From NCBI RefSeq assembly GCF_029962835.1, contig NC_080577.1:4712001-4776000 (forward strand): a DNA stretch of 64,000 nt, written 5' to 3'. Origin of the DNA: Magnolia sinica. Taxonomy: Eukaryota; Streptophyta; Magnoliopsida; Magnoliales; Magnoliaceae. Below the pieces are notes generated by a model. It had not been told where the DNA came from, did not search any database, and saw only the letters and a list, made by a program, of their open reading frames with translations. Both the position numbers and the translations under genes were made by a program. Below, piece after piece: positions 23,111-33,829 of this stretch. Each line of letters starts with the position of its first letter. Position 1 is the first letter of the stretch.

Positions 23111-23120
23111 CTAGGGTTTT
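23111..23120 (-). promoter_or_regulatory. Telo-box-like AAACCCTAG upstream of the PPR gene
   Basis: Minus strand AAAACCCTAG about 195 bp upstream of the PPR ATG. AAACCCTA boxes are frequent near transcription starts of plant housekeeping and organelle-related genes. Position fits a promoter or 5' UTR. Confidence 0.45.
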
Positions 23121-24196
23121 GAAAGAGCGATGGAGGGGAGAAGAAGCAGTTGGGAGGAACAACTAAAGCAAGGGAAATGAAGTAGAGCTGCCGTTTCGTA
23201 ATTGGCGCTGCGTACTCGACCAGGATGGTAAGTAAGCTTATCTAAGAGAAACTTACCACTGTGGACCCACCTTTTATCCAGCGTCTTCTGTGAATATACA
23301 AAACTTACCTTCCCAACTTAGACCTTTCACGTACGGACAGAGCATTTGAGGACAAAAATGCTACGAAACCTATATCTATAATCCGTAGCCATAGGTCTAA
23401 AGAAAGTGAGGCAAAACCTAGGTCAAGCCCAACCTGATTTCCTAATACATGATCCACAGGCCTTTTTCGCAAACCTGACCCCAATGCCACCTCTAACCAT
23501 TGGGAGTCACGAAATTAACTTGATTTGTCACCACCACTTAACCTTTTCTTCCAACCATACAGTAGAAGAGGCTGATCTTGGCTCGATCTTTTGTTAGTAT
23601 CCTCTTTCTCCGGTTGGGATGGATGTGCACACACGAACACTTCATCTTTTATTGGTGTATGTTTTTGTGTGTGTGTGTGTATTCTCAATTTTATTTAAAA
23701 TATCCTTTTTTGTCTTTTCCATCTTTCAAGTTGTTATATGTTAGATGAACCACTCGTGCTAAGAAAAAAATGTCCGGAAGTTAGAAATATGTAACATAGA
23801 TGTTATTCAATTGTATTTGTGGGTCCACCCATCAAACCTGTGGATCAAGTGAGTTCTGTGATGCCTCAGAAACCAGATCGATACAATAATCAGGTATAAC
23901 CCACACGTGTACTAGTTACTTTTCTGGAAAAGTTCAAAAAGTTATCCTCGTTCCACTAGCACACATGTGCAGGTCACGTACTTTTGCCAAAATGTGCCAC
24001 AGTCGTGAGATCCATGCAGATGCATGTCTGGGCCTAATAGTCAAACCGATTGAATTGGATTCAGACCCTGACCATTATTTCAACCATCAGATGTTTCGGT
24101 ACACATGGCCCCACTTGACGAATGGCGAGTACATGTGCCTCAATTTTCGGGGCATTTTTATATTCTGCACCAGATGTATAGCAAGCTGCTTCTGTC
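23121..24196. other. Gene-free stretch
   Basis: Only a short GT microsatellite (23668-23680) and fragments of the host foldback repeat. No coding region recognised. Confidence 0.6.
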
Positions 24197-24610
24197 TGAT
24201 GTAGAGCAAGTCGGGACAGTTTCATGGCTAAGATGGATCAAAAAAGGCTCGATCAATGACAGAAGTAATCCAGACCATTAGATTTTGAATTGGTCGTGTC
24301 TCATAATCCGAGACGAGTTATCAGGCGTAAAATATATAATTTTTGGAGTTACATTGAGTTGCCCAAGCCAGATTTGCAAAATATCTTAACCGACGGTCAT
24401 TTCCCTATTTTAATTACATTTTTACTATAAATAATAAGTTTTAGTTTAATTATAACCCTTCATCCGTTGAAGTTTAGGAGAACAACTTGGTGAAGCCAAA
24501 CATTCCGTCATTGTAGAATTTATTTTCTATTTTACTTATTTTCTTTATAGTGGATTCAAAAAGTTTAAGGAGCCGAGAAGGTGCTCGACCTCACAACCTC
24601 CTCTGCGTTA
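24197..24610 (+). mobile_element. Solo LTR, diverged relative of the Gypsy LTR at 50246/55405
   Basis: Begins TGATGTAGAGCAAGTCGGGA and ends GTGCTCGACCTCACAACC-TCCTCTGCGTTA. The same blocks occur in the 711-714 bp LTRs of the Gypsy element, in the same order. No element interior is attached. It is shorter and much more diverged, so older. Confidence 0.85.
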
Positions 24611-24872
24611 TTATCTTACACATGTGGCATATGTTTTCACGTGTAAAGTCCAACACTTCATCTACAGCTAGGCTATGTCTATATTCACATACGAGGGAAC
24701 TAACCTATTTTCTTGGGAGGCCCCATCCACTGCAAAGCTTCCTAGGTTAAGCTTAACGGACAAGATGATGTTGTTGAAAATCAGTGGTTTTAAAAAAAAT
24801 TTAAAAAAATTAAAATTTCAAAATTTCAAGAATTTTCCACCAAAACGCCTTTTAAAAATTTTGAATTAAAAA

Positions 24873-25730
24873 GTGTGGTGTGATAGCTTTGTCCTATATC
24901 GAAAATGCAAAGAATAGTTGTGTGGTTTATACGAGATGTTGTGAAGAGTATTCTTACTTGGAGTTTTTTGAGGAGGTAATACTCGAGCGTGCGCACTCGA
25001 ATTTGGGCACGGGAATAGGTAGTGTGGCTGTAGTGGCACTAGATGACGCATTTTGCACTTCGCACGTGCGCTCCCTCACGCAAGACGGTGCGATAGGTCT
25101 GATCAATGCTTGTGTGCAGTGGGGTCTGAAATGGTCTGAGTTTTATAAAAGACTAAGAAGGGTCGGATCATAAATCCGAAACATTCAGCAGTTTCTGAAA
25201 ACGGCTCTCTGCCTTGAAAGTCAAGCAGTCCGAAAACGGACGGACGATGATGATCCAACGGTCAGATGCTTTCATTTGACGACCAAAAACGGCTGGAGTT
25301 AATGATTAACGGTCAGAAACGTAATCCAAACGTTATGAACCATTGATAGCCGTCTAGCAACGGTTCACTACCTGATGCCTATATAAATTAGACCATTCCA
25401 GTCTAATTTCATTATCTTAACACACCATCTCTCCCATCAAATCAGATACGATCCATATCTCTATTATACAATACTTTAAACATTTCTACCGTCTGAGTCT
25501 GCCAGGAGAGATCTGCTGCTTTAAAACTGTTCCATAGTGGACCTATCGTGGTTGTTGCGCGCTGGATCTAGATAAGGCTTGTCTTATCCTGGAAGCAATT
25601 CACCTATAACCCATCAGAAGTTGATAAGGGGACGAATCACGCTTTAAGGACAACGTATTTTATACATAATTCAGCCTAGTGAAATAATTTTTCAAATTTT
25701 TTTATTTTTTATTTTCAGTGTATCCAAACA
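24873..25730 (+). mobile_element. LTR-like fossil relic
   Basis: Starts near TTTGTCCTATATCG (a block common at the start of plant LTRs), has a TATA box in GCCTATATAAATTAG (about 25378) and a T-rich end. It resembles the start and end of 49230-50044. No coding interior. Boundaries are approximate. Confidence 0.45.
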
Positions 25731-26377
25731 TCAATTACTAACAGATGTGTAGGGCCACTGTGATGTGTGATGTGTGAATGACATACAAGCAACCCAACTT
25801 TGTTCTCTCATGCTCGCCATGACATCCAAAATCTGTTAACCACTCATCCTCATGATCTCCCCAAAACCTTTGGACGGTTAACATTTTATCTACAGCAAAT
25901 TCAAATTTCAAATACATGTTAAATTTGTATTTGTTCAAAATTCTATTGTAATTTATTTTCTATAAAATACAAAATATATTTTAAATTTATTTACCTTCAA
26001 AATTCTGTTATAATCCATCCAAAACTCAGGTGGGCCATGTAACAGGGACGGGTTTAGGATGATCATATGCACAAATCCATCAAGAAGATAAGCATGATAT
26101 CTAAAAAATTAAGATATTCTAAAAGTCATGTGGGCCGCACCATGTGATTTAGAGGTTCTAGGCATGATTGTACATGGTCTCACCCGCCATGATTTGTATC
26201 AGCCTGAGTTTGAAATCCAAGGAGACTAATGGGCGCACATGATGATGGATAGATTGGATGTAGCCATACATCATGGTAGGCCCACACATCACTTAACCTA
26301 CAATGCTTCATGGAGGATCATTCAGCCTCTGTGGTAGTACAATGCTTCGGGGAGGATCATTCAGCCTCCGCAGTAGC
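25731..26377. other. Gene-free stretch with a 39-bp tandem duplication at its end
   Basis: ACAATGCTTC..GGAGGATCAT and TCAGCCTC.G..GTAG occur twice (about 26301-26377). The rest is diverged foldback-type repeat sequence. Confidence 0.7.
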
Positions 26378-26386
26378 ATTCACGGC

Positions 26387-28522
26387 GAGAAGTTTCCTCC
26401 AATACAACCTATTTATTGGCCAATATTCTTTTTAAGCCCACTTATTTTTACATCCCAAGAATAAGTCCCTGTTGGACGAATGACTTTTCATAAGTCAAAA
26501 ATGCCCCTGCTTTATCGATTTCACTCCATTCAATCCCTTACACTCAGGAACACGTCTGAACTCATCTCTGTCATCCCTATTCCTTCTTTTCACCCACTTT
26601 TTTCGATAAATCTCCATAGAATCTCCTTCCTACTATCACGATACGTCTTCCATGTTGCATTCTATTCAAGGCTAAGTGTATTCTTTTTCTAAGAGGACGA
26701 GGATGCATTGATAAATGTGAAATCTTGAAGACTTTTCTTTGAAGAACGTGTTTCACATCAACGTAGTCTTATTCTTTTTTCTCGAACATAAATTTCACTG
26801 AGTGTAAGGGAGTAAATGGAGTTTGAGGTCAATTACCTAGAAGTTTAAATTCTAGATAAATTCTTAAGAAATTACCTAGAAGTTTGTGGTCAATTTAAAA
26901 TGGTTAATTTCATGCATTGCTAAGTCAATTTTATGTGGTTATCTAATAAACTTTAAGAAGTTCGCAGTTAATTTCATTTAGTTCCCGGTCAATTTATTGA
27001 ATTGATCGATCAACTTCATGCACTACTTGGTCAATTTTATGCATTTTACCATCAAATTATAGTGCATTTTTGTAATACAACTGTAATTTTATAGTGAATT
27101 TTTTGTAATACAACTGTGAATGTTATATATTGAATACACTTGTTGTTTTTTTTTTTTGAAATTTCGAATTTCTTACTACTATGGTTTAAATTTTCAATAA
27201 GACATTTATTTCACGGTCAATTTCATGCATTTCACGGTCAATTCCCTTCATTTAACAGTCAATTCCATGCATTTTATGGCTAATTCTATGCGATTCTCCC
27301 TCACTTCATGGTCAATTCAATTCATTTCGTGGTCAATTCTCTTCATTTCACGATCAATTCAATATATTTCACTGTTATTTTCCTTCATTTCATAGTCAAT
27401 TCCATGCATTTCACGATCGATTCCGATAATTCCCCTTCACTTCATGGTCAATTCAATTCATTTCACGGTCAATCCCCTTCACTTCATGGTCAATTCAATT
27501 CATTTCACGGTCAATCTCCTTCACTTCACGGTCAATTCCATGCATTTCATAGTCAATTCTATGCATTTCACGGTTAATTCACTTCGCTTCACTTCTTGGT
27601 CATTTCCATTCATTTCACAGTCATTTTCCTTCACCTCACGGTCAATTCAATTCATTTCACGGTCAATTCAATTCATTTCACGGTCAATCTCCTTCACTTC
27701 ACGGTCAATTCCATGCATTTCACGATCAATTCCCTTCACCTCACGATTAATCCCCTTCATTTCATGGTCAATCCCCTTCACTTCATGATCAATTCCATGC
27801 GTTTCACAGTTTATTTCCCCTTCACTTCACGATCAATTCCATTCATTTCACGGTGAATTCCCCTCACTTCATGGTCAATTCTTTTCACTTCTTACGGTCA
27901 ATTCCGCCGTTTCCCCTTCACTTCATTGTCAATTTAATTCCCTTAGGGCCTGTTTGATTTTCCATGATACAGGTAAATTATGTATCAAGACATTTTGAGC
28001 ATTGAATTTGTTCATTTATCAGGACATGTCATACCATATAGTGATTTATTTTTTGTAATGGATTGTGGACCATGTGCATATATGGTATGATATACAGTTA
28101 CAGTGGGGCCTATAAAAAGAAAGCAGGGATTTGAATATACCTGTCGTTCGAGGCTTCTTAAATGGGGGGACCATTTTCGTCTTATCTTAGGCTCACAAAA
28201 GTAAAAAAGAATATATGTTCATATTCTCGACTAGATAAAGGGGAAAGAAGAAAGCGGTAAAATGAGAATTTTACTGTTAAGGTGGACAGTCACATAGAGG
28301 GAGAAGTAATCAAAAAATGAGATTCTTCAACTAGGATGAAAGAACAGGGAGAGAAAAGAAGAAACTAAGTTATGTGAAGAAGGTATGTTTGGTAAAAGCA
28401 GGGGCATTTTTGACATGTGAAAAGCTGTCTATACAGCTGGGGCTTATTATTGGGAACTGAAAATAAGTGGGTTTAAAAAGGTTGGTGGGCCATAAATAGG
28501 CTGTACGGTAGGAAATTTCTCC
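26387..28522. mobile_element. Mutator-type non-autonomous DNA transposon (2.1 kb)
   Basis: About 130-bp terminal inverted repeats: the left begins GAGAAGTTTCCTCCAATACA and the right, reversed, GGAGAAATTTCCTACCGTAC. Both continue through a shared CCCACTTATTTT block and TCAAAAATGCCCCTGCTTT. Flanks ATTCACGGC (26378-26386) and ACTCACGGC (28523-28531) match at 8 of 9 bases, as expected of a MULE target duplication. No transposase; the interior is mostly a 21-bp minisatellite. Confidence 0.8.
27196..27940. repeat. 21-bp minisatellite (~35 units)
   Basis: Units like GGTCAATTCAATTCATTTCA and variants (CCCCTTCACTTCATGGTCAA) repeat head to tail with 21-bp period. More degenerate units extend left to about 26870. 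Because 21 is divisible by three, long open frames of a heptapeptide (VNSxHFT) arise on the plus strand. I regard these as incidental. Confidence 0.92.
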
Positions 28523-28541
28523 ACTCACGGCCTACAATTTG

Positions 28542-28978
28542 GGACGCGGATTGCGTCCTATCCCCGCCTGTCTCCAGCTGGGAACGCCAGCGGCTTTGAG
28601 TGGCCATCGCGATGTATGGGTCTTATCCACAGTGTTCATTCTTTTTTTCCTACCATTTCAGGGGTATAAACCCAAAAATGAGGCAGATCCAAATCTCAAG
28701 TGGACCACACCACACAGGAAGCAGCAGTGATAAAGATTCCCACCATTGAAGATTTTCTTGGGCCCACCATGATATTTATTTCTCATCTAACCCATTCATA
28801 AAGTTACGTGGACCTTGATGAAAAGAAAACACAAATATCAGCTCCATCCAAACCTTCTGTTGTTCCCAAGGAGTTTTCAACGGTAAGAGTTTAACCACCA
28901 TTTTGTAGTCCACTTGAGCATTGTATCTTCCTCGTATTTGGGCTTATACCCTGAAATGAAATTGAGCAATCCGCGTCC
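28542..28978. mobile_element. Foldback MITE with GGACGCGGATTGC ends
   Basis: Perfect 13-bp ends GGACGCGGATTGC and GCAATCCGCGTCC flank the palindromic body with ATGAGGCAGATCCAAATCTC and its inverted copy. No coding. Confidence 0.8.
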
Positions 28979-29054
28979 TGCATTTTGCAGCCACATCTGT
29001 TTAAGTTACCTGGAATCAACATAGCTGCAATTTTGAGCCGCAACTATCGACACC

Positions 29055-29999
29055 GGAAACGGAGTGACCCCACCATGATGTATGTGTTTCATACGTTTCG
29101 TCCATATATTTTTCTAGATCATTTTATGGTATGAGAGCAAAAATGAGGTATATCCTAATCTCAGATGGGCCACATTATGGGAAACAATGTCAAATGAACA
29201 TGGACCGTTAAAAACATTTCGGGGCTATAAAAGTTTTATAACAAGCTGATCTTTGTTTTTTCATTTCATCTAGGTACGTAGGACCTAGGAAATCAAATAA
29301 ATAGAACAGTGGGCCTTAGGAGTATTTTAATGGTCGATATCTAGTCACTAATGTTTTCCCTAGCCAACCTGAGATTTATATTCCTCACATTTTTTAAACA
29401 ACTGCTAAAATGATCTTTAAAAAATGGCTGAACAGACCGGATGGAACAAATACATCATGGTGGGACCTACAGAGCACCGACCAACAACCACGGGGCTGGT
29501 GGAACGGATTGGCTACCTACCAGCCCGTGGCTGATGGTCGGTGCTCTATGGGCCCATCATGATGTATGTGCTTCATCCATTCCGTTTATCCAGTTTTACA
29601 GATTATTTTAGGGTTTGATCCAAAAAATCATAGGAATATAAATCTTAGGTGGACTACACCACAGGATAACAATAGTGATTGGATATCCACCATTAAAATT
29701 CTTCTAAGGCCCACCGTACTGTTTATTTGACATCCAGTCTGTTGGTTTGGTCATTGAGACTCATATGAAAGGAAAAAACAAAGATCAGCGTGATCAAAAA
29801 CTTTTATGGCTCCCAAAAAGTTTTTAATGGTAGCTGTTTCCTGTAACGTCGTCCACTTGAGATTGGGATATAACTCAGTTTTGGTCATACCATAGAATGA
29901 TCTAAAAAAATAGATGGACGGCATGAATGAAACACATACATCCATTCAACACTGTAGCCAATCCGTTTCCGTGGCAGGGGGAGTAGCCAATCCGTTCCC
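29055..29999. mobile_element. Dimeric foldback MITE with a 9-bp target duplication
   Basis: Flanked by perfect ATCGACACC repeats (29046-29054 and 30000-30008). Ends GGAAACGGAGTG and (reversed) GGGAACGGATTGG. Two full bodies stand in tandem, joined by an inverted junction around 29471-29548 (AGAGCACCGACCA ... TGGTCGGTGCTCT). The 9-bp duplication points to Mutator-like transposition. Confidence 0.82.
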
Positions 30000-30262
30000 A
30001 TCGACACCCAGTTCTAAGGAAAAAAGTATCCGGTAGCATTTAATCTATTTACCCAACGATTGCAATTTGATTCAACAGTGCATCGGGACGCACTCAAAGT
30101 CGACCATGACTCTACGTTCTCACGCAAAAACGAAAGCGACACGCCGGATCGAAAAACATCTCTTTTATACAAAATCACACACCTTAGCATATATTACATG
30201 TAAGATCATGCAACCGAAGCCTAGTCCATGCAATGTAAAGATAGGAACTGAAATAGCGCATG

Positions 30263-30847
30263 CTAGACACAGCCCTCGGCTGGCAACTTGCACATGCTCG
30301 AAACGCCTGCCCTCCAACCTACACTCCAAGTCCCCTTGTCCCGCTTCGGTGTGGCTCCGCTCGTGCTTGCGGCCGTCCTCATCCTCTCGATCAAGGCCTG
30401 CGTATTGCTCTGCTCCGACAATATCTCCGCCAATTGATCGGTATTGATCACCAACTTCACTTTCCAGACGCCGTTCCCAGGCGAAGGTAAGACCTCAAGA
30501 GCGGGCCCCACTGTCAAGTTCGTCAGTAGATCAGACGCCGTCCCAGAAGACAACCTTGATGATCCGGTCAGCGTTTCGGACCCCGCATCGGATTCCTCCA
30601 TAACTTCCGCATTTGATCCAATCCGCATCATATCCACCGGAAGGAGATAGTATAATCTGCCGTTGAGAAGTTGATCGTGGCCGGATAATGGCGTCGACAC
30701 GTTGCCTTGCCGGAAAATTCCATATCCGGGGAAGTCGATCACGACGGTCCGAACTTGGATGGGCCCTTCCAACTCTATGATCCCGCCAGAGTCCGTCATG
30801 ATCCGTACAACATCGCCACCCACATCTCCGGCCATGCAATTCCCCAT
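30263..30847 (-). CDS. PADRE (DUF4228) domain protein, single exon
   Basis: 194 codons. It opens MGNCMAGDVGGDVVRIMTD, where MGNC is a typical N-myristoylation/palmitoylation start. The PADRE core follows: GIIELEGPIQVRTVVIDFPG (about 21-40), PLSGHDQLLNGRLYYLLP (about 53-70), an acidic low-complexity stretch (75-105), and the C-terminal WKVKLVINTDQLAEILSEQ plus ALIERMRTAA (127-160). By family knowledge these plant-specific proteins are induced by pathogens, cold, salt and cadmium; the molecular role is unknown. Length fits the family (150-220 aa). A MITE (31145-31522) lies about 300 bp upstream. The frame is intact. Confidence 0.92.
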   Translation of the reverse strand: MGNCMAGDVGGDVVRIMTDSGGIIELEGPIQVRTVVIDFPGYGIFRQGNVSTPLSGHDQLLNGRLYYLLPVDMMRIGSNAEVMEESDAGSETLTGSSRLSSGTASDLLTNLTVGPALEVLPSPGNGVWKVKLVINTDQLAEILSEQSNTQALIERMRTAASTSGATPKRDKGTWSVGWRAGVSSMCKLPAEGCV

Positions 30848-31144
30848 CTCATAATCTTCTTCTGAGCAGAGGCGTTCCTTGGTAATTGCTATTTAAGATT
30901 ACTTAAGAGCAGAGGAATATAAGTAGTTCATAGTACAAGGGAGAAGAAGACAAAAGATTGGTGACTTTTTCCTCCCATCCTTTTGAATTTTTGAACCGTG
31001 GCCATATGGCAATTTGGACCGTTGCAATTCAAACCGTTGGGATCTTCTGGTTTTTTAATTTTCAATCGACCCCGACACAGAGCGAGCATCTTGTAAGGAA
31101 TCGAGGGGATAGAAGACACGGAGTGCTATAAAATAGAGGTAGTT

Positions 31145-31522
31145 GAGTTATTTGATACTCTAGCTGCGTATGATGCTTGATCTTCTAAATGGTACACGTG
31201 GCATACATTAAGCCAGATTAGACCGGGTAAACCGTGGAACTTACAAATAAATGGTTGCACCAATCCTAACCTTTGATTCCTGGACACTTGTTGGATTAAA
31301 TAAGACTATTATATAATTTTTCATATTTAGCCGTCCAACAAATGTCCACAAATCTTATATTAAGAGAATAAAATAAGCTTACGTTTTCAGTTTGTACCAC
31401 ATCTAAACTTGTATACATAAAATAGACGGTTTAAATTTAATTACTTCAATGCCATATATGCAATCTCAAAGTAATTTATAAGTACCTGCATATCATCCGT
31501 CACACTCTGCAAGAGTATCAAC
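31145..31522. mobile_element. MITE, 'TTTGATACTCT' family, copy 1
   Basis: Ends TTTGATACTCTAGCTGCGTA and (reversed) TTGATACTCTTGCAGAGTGT. The interior includes GTACACGTGGCATACATTA. Three relatives occur at 41704-42052, 58160-58496 and 59358-59745. Confidence 0.72.
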
Positions 31523-32288
31523 GCGTTTCAAGTAGAAAAAGGGTACCGGCGAAACGGGAAATTGTCCAGGCCCGGAAATTCGTAATTGCTAGGCCTACAC
31601 CTAGTTGAGAGGATTCGATGCTACTTCACAAATGGCAGGACCAGTTCAAAATCCAAGCCCGGGTAGAGCGGTCCAGCCCAATTCTAGGGTTATCCGAGTT
31701 CAGTGAGTTCTATGCTACTTCACAAATAGCGAATTAAAAAAGGTGCATTGGAATGAGTAGCACATGGCTTCCATAATCCACTAATGGATTCTGAGAATTG
31801 GAGGTTTGCTCGCTCCGGAAGATGAGTATGATACATCAGTCTATCCATGATTCAATCAGGACGGTTCATCTAGTGAGGTGTACCATTTATCTTCTGCAGT
31901 TCAAAAACTACACCTATCGAACAGTCGTGCCCGTCACATTGTAGTACATTGCTTTACAGAATGCCGACCGTTGATGGTTTCTGTTTTCTACTTTTCACTT
32001 TGAAGGACACTGATCGGATGGCTAGGATCACTTATTGAAGTGTTTTCATAATCGTTTGACATCCATCACATCACAAGGCACTTACATGGATTGCCACCTC
32101 TACATAGCTGTACATGAGTCGAGTTAGCTCGGTCAGCTCGCTCCACTCAACTTGCATGGGCTCAAAATTGAATTCGGATTGAGCCGCGCTGAATTTTGAA
32201 GGTTGAAATTTTTTTGACCTAAGTTGAAATTACTCAATGAAGCATTGTTTCAGTGTGTATATTCTTCGCTGGATCAAGTAATTGTAAG
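31523..32288. other. Gene-free stretch
   Basis: No gene, no clear repeat boundary; low-copy-looking intergenic DNA. Confidence 0.5.
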
Positions 32289-33360
32289 AAAAGGTAGTAT
32301 GCGCTCTACCTCACGAGTTCGTCCCATGAGGTTGAGTTGTGTGGGCCCCACCGTGATGTGTTTCGAACATCTAACCTATCAGTCAGATGCATCATTCCAT
32401 CATGGGCCTAGGTCTCAAAAATTAAGTCAATTTGTGACTTGTATGGGCCACACTACATACAGAATTGGGGAGGGGCCGTGCATCATTAAAACATTCATAA
32501 TCAGTTTTTTGGACCCACAAAGATGTGGTTTGCAAATCCAGCCCATCCGTTATGTGTGTCCCACTTTCATGAGGGTCCAGACCAAGTTTCAGCAGAATTA
32601 AAAACTCAGGTGGGCCTCACCTAGTGCTTTTATATGTTTTAACAGTGTTTCACATGATTTTAGATGGTATGGCCCACTTGAGTTCCATATATGACTGATT
32701 TTTGGGATATCCCATAATTTAGAGGGTACCCATCAAATGCACGGTGTTGATGGTCAACACGCATCATGGTGGGGCCTATATAACTTAACCTCACGGGAGC
32801 TAATCGCGAGGTCGAGCGCGTAGTAGTACTGTGCGCTCGACCTCACAAGACCGTCCCATGAGGTCGAGTTGTGTAGGCCCATCGTGATGCGTTTCGAACA
32901 TCTATCCCATCAGTCAGATGCACCATTCCATCTTGGGCTTAGGTCTCAAAAATCAAGTCAATCCGTGACTTGTGTGGGCCACATCACATACAGAAGTGGG
33001 GAGGGGCAATGCACCATTAAAACATTCATAATCATTTTTTGGGCCCACCGAGATGTGGTTTGCAAATCCAGCTCATCCCTTATGTGTGTCCCATTGGATG
33101 AGGGTTCAGACAAAGTTTCAGCAGCGTTCAAAACTCAGGTGAGCCCCATCAAGTGCTTTTTATGTTTTTGGCATGTCTTCACATGATTTTAGATGGTATG
33201 GCCCACCTTAGTTCCGTATACGGCTGATTTTTGGGATATCCCATAATTTAGAGGAGACCCATCAAATGCACGGTGTTGATGGTCGACACGCATCACGGTG
33301 GGGCCCACACAGCTTGACCTCACGAGAGCTTATCGTGAGGTCGAGCGCATAGTACCTTTT
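32289..33360. mobile_element. Tandem dimer of a ~535-bp inverted-repeat MITE
   Basis: Two direct copies meet near 32825. Each begins GTACTGTGCGCTCGACCTCA or similar and ends with its inverted form (TGAGGTCGAGCGCATAGTAC). Terminal inverted repeats are about 70 bp and run into CCCCACCGTGATGCG. The outer ends are AAAAGGTA.TATGCGC on both sides. No coding. Confidence 0.85.

Positions 33361-33363
<3 letters not shown>

Positions 33364-33420
<57 letters not shown>
33364..33420. repeat. (TA)n microsatellite
   Basis: About 28 uninterrupted TA units directly next to the right end of the dimeric MITE. Confidence 0.98.
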
Positions 33421-33422
<2 letters not shown>

Positions 33423-33829
33423 TTGCCATGCGTTTGGTAAAATACATGTAAAGTATTTTTACGTGTATAGATCTATTCTATGCTTGAGAAAATGCATGCG
33501 GTGAGAAATTATAGATATATTCTGTGTTTGGGAAAATGTCGCCTTAGCTTGAAGTCTGCTCGAACTGGCCTGAGTCGTTGGCCGAACCGAGCTTGCCAAG
33601 CTGGCGAGTTGAGGTTAGCCACTGGTCGAGCTAAGTCTAGCTGTGCCTGATGAGTGAACGGCCCTGATATTGGCATCAGGTCAACTGCACAGTGGGGTTC
33701 ACGTGCATCTGAAATCCCTCACGGGTTCGTTTACATGTGCCGCCTTAATCTCGTGTGGGCCAGCGAACCTCTATGAACCGTTGTAATATAGCGGGCACGC
33801 AAGCGATTTCATAAAACCCAAAGCACTGA

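Noticed and set aside
27308-27856. Overlapping ORFs of 86-114 aa on the plus strand
   Set aside because: They are the 21-bp minisatellite read in frame; the peptide is a simple heptad repeat with no start context or gene neighbours.
30444-30650. Plus-strand ORFs opposite the PADRE gene
   Set aside because: They are shadows of the minus-strand frame, which carries the recognised domain.
32224-33186. Two similar ORFs of 105-125 aa as a duplicated gene pair
   Set aside because: They sit in the two halves of the dimeric MITE; the similarity is of transposon DNA, and the frames show no codon constraint.
33262-33504. ORFs with long Ile-Tyr runs
   Set aside because: Translation of the (TA)n microsatellite.
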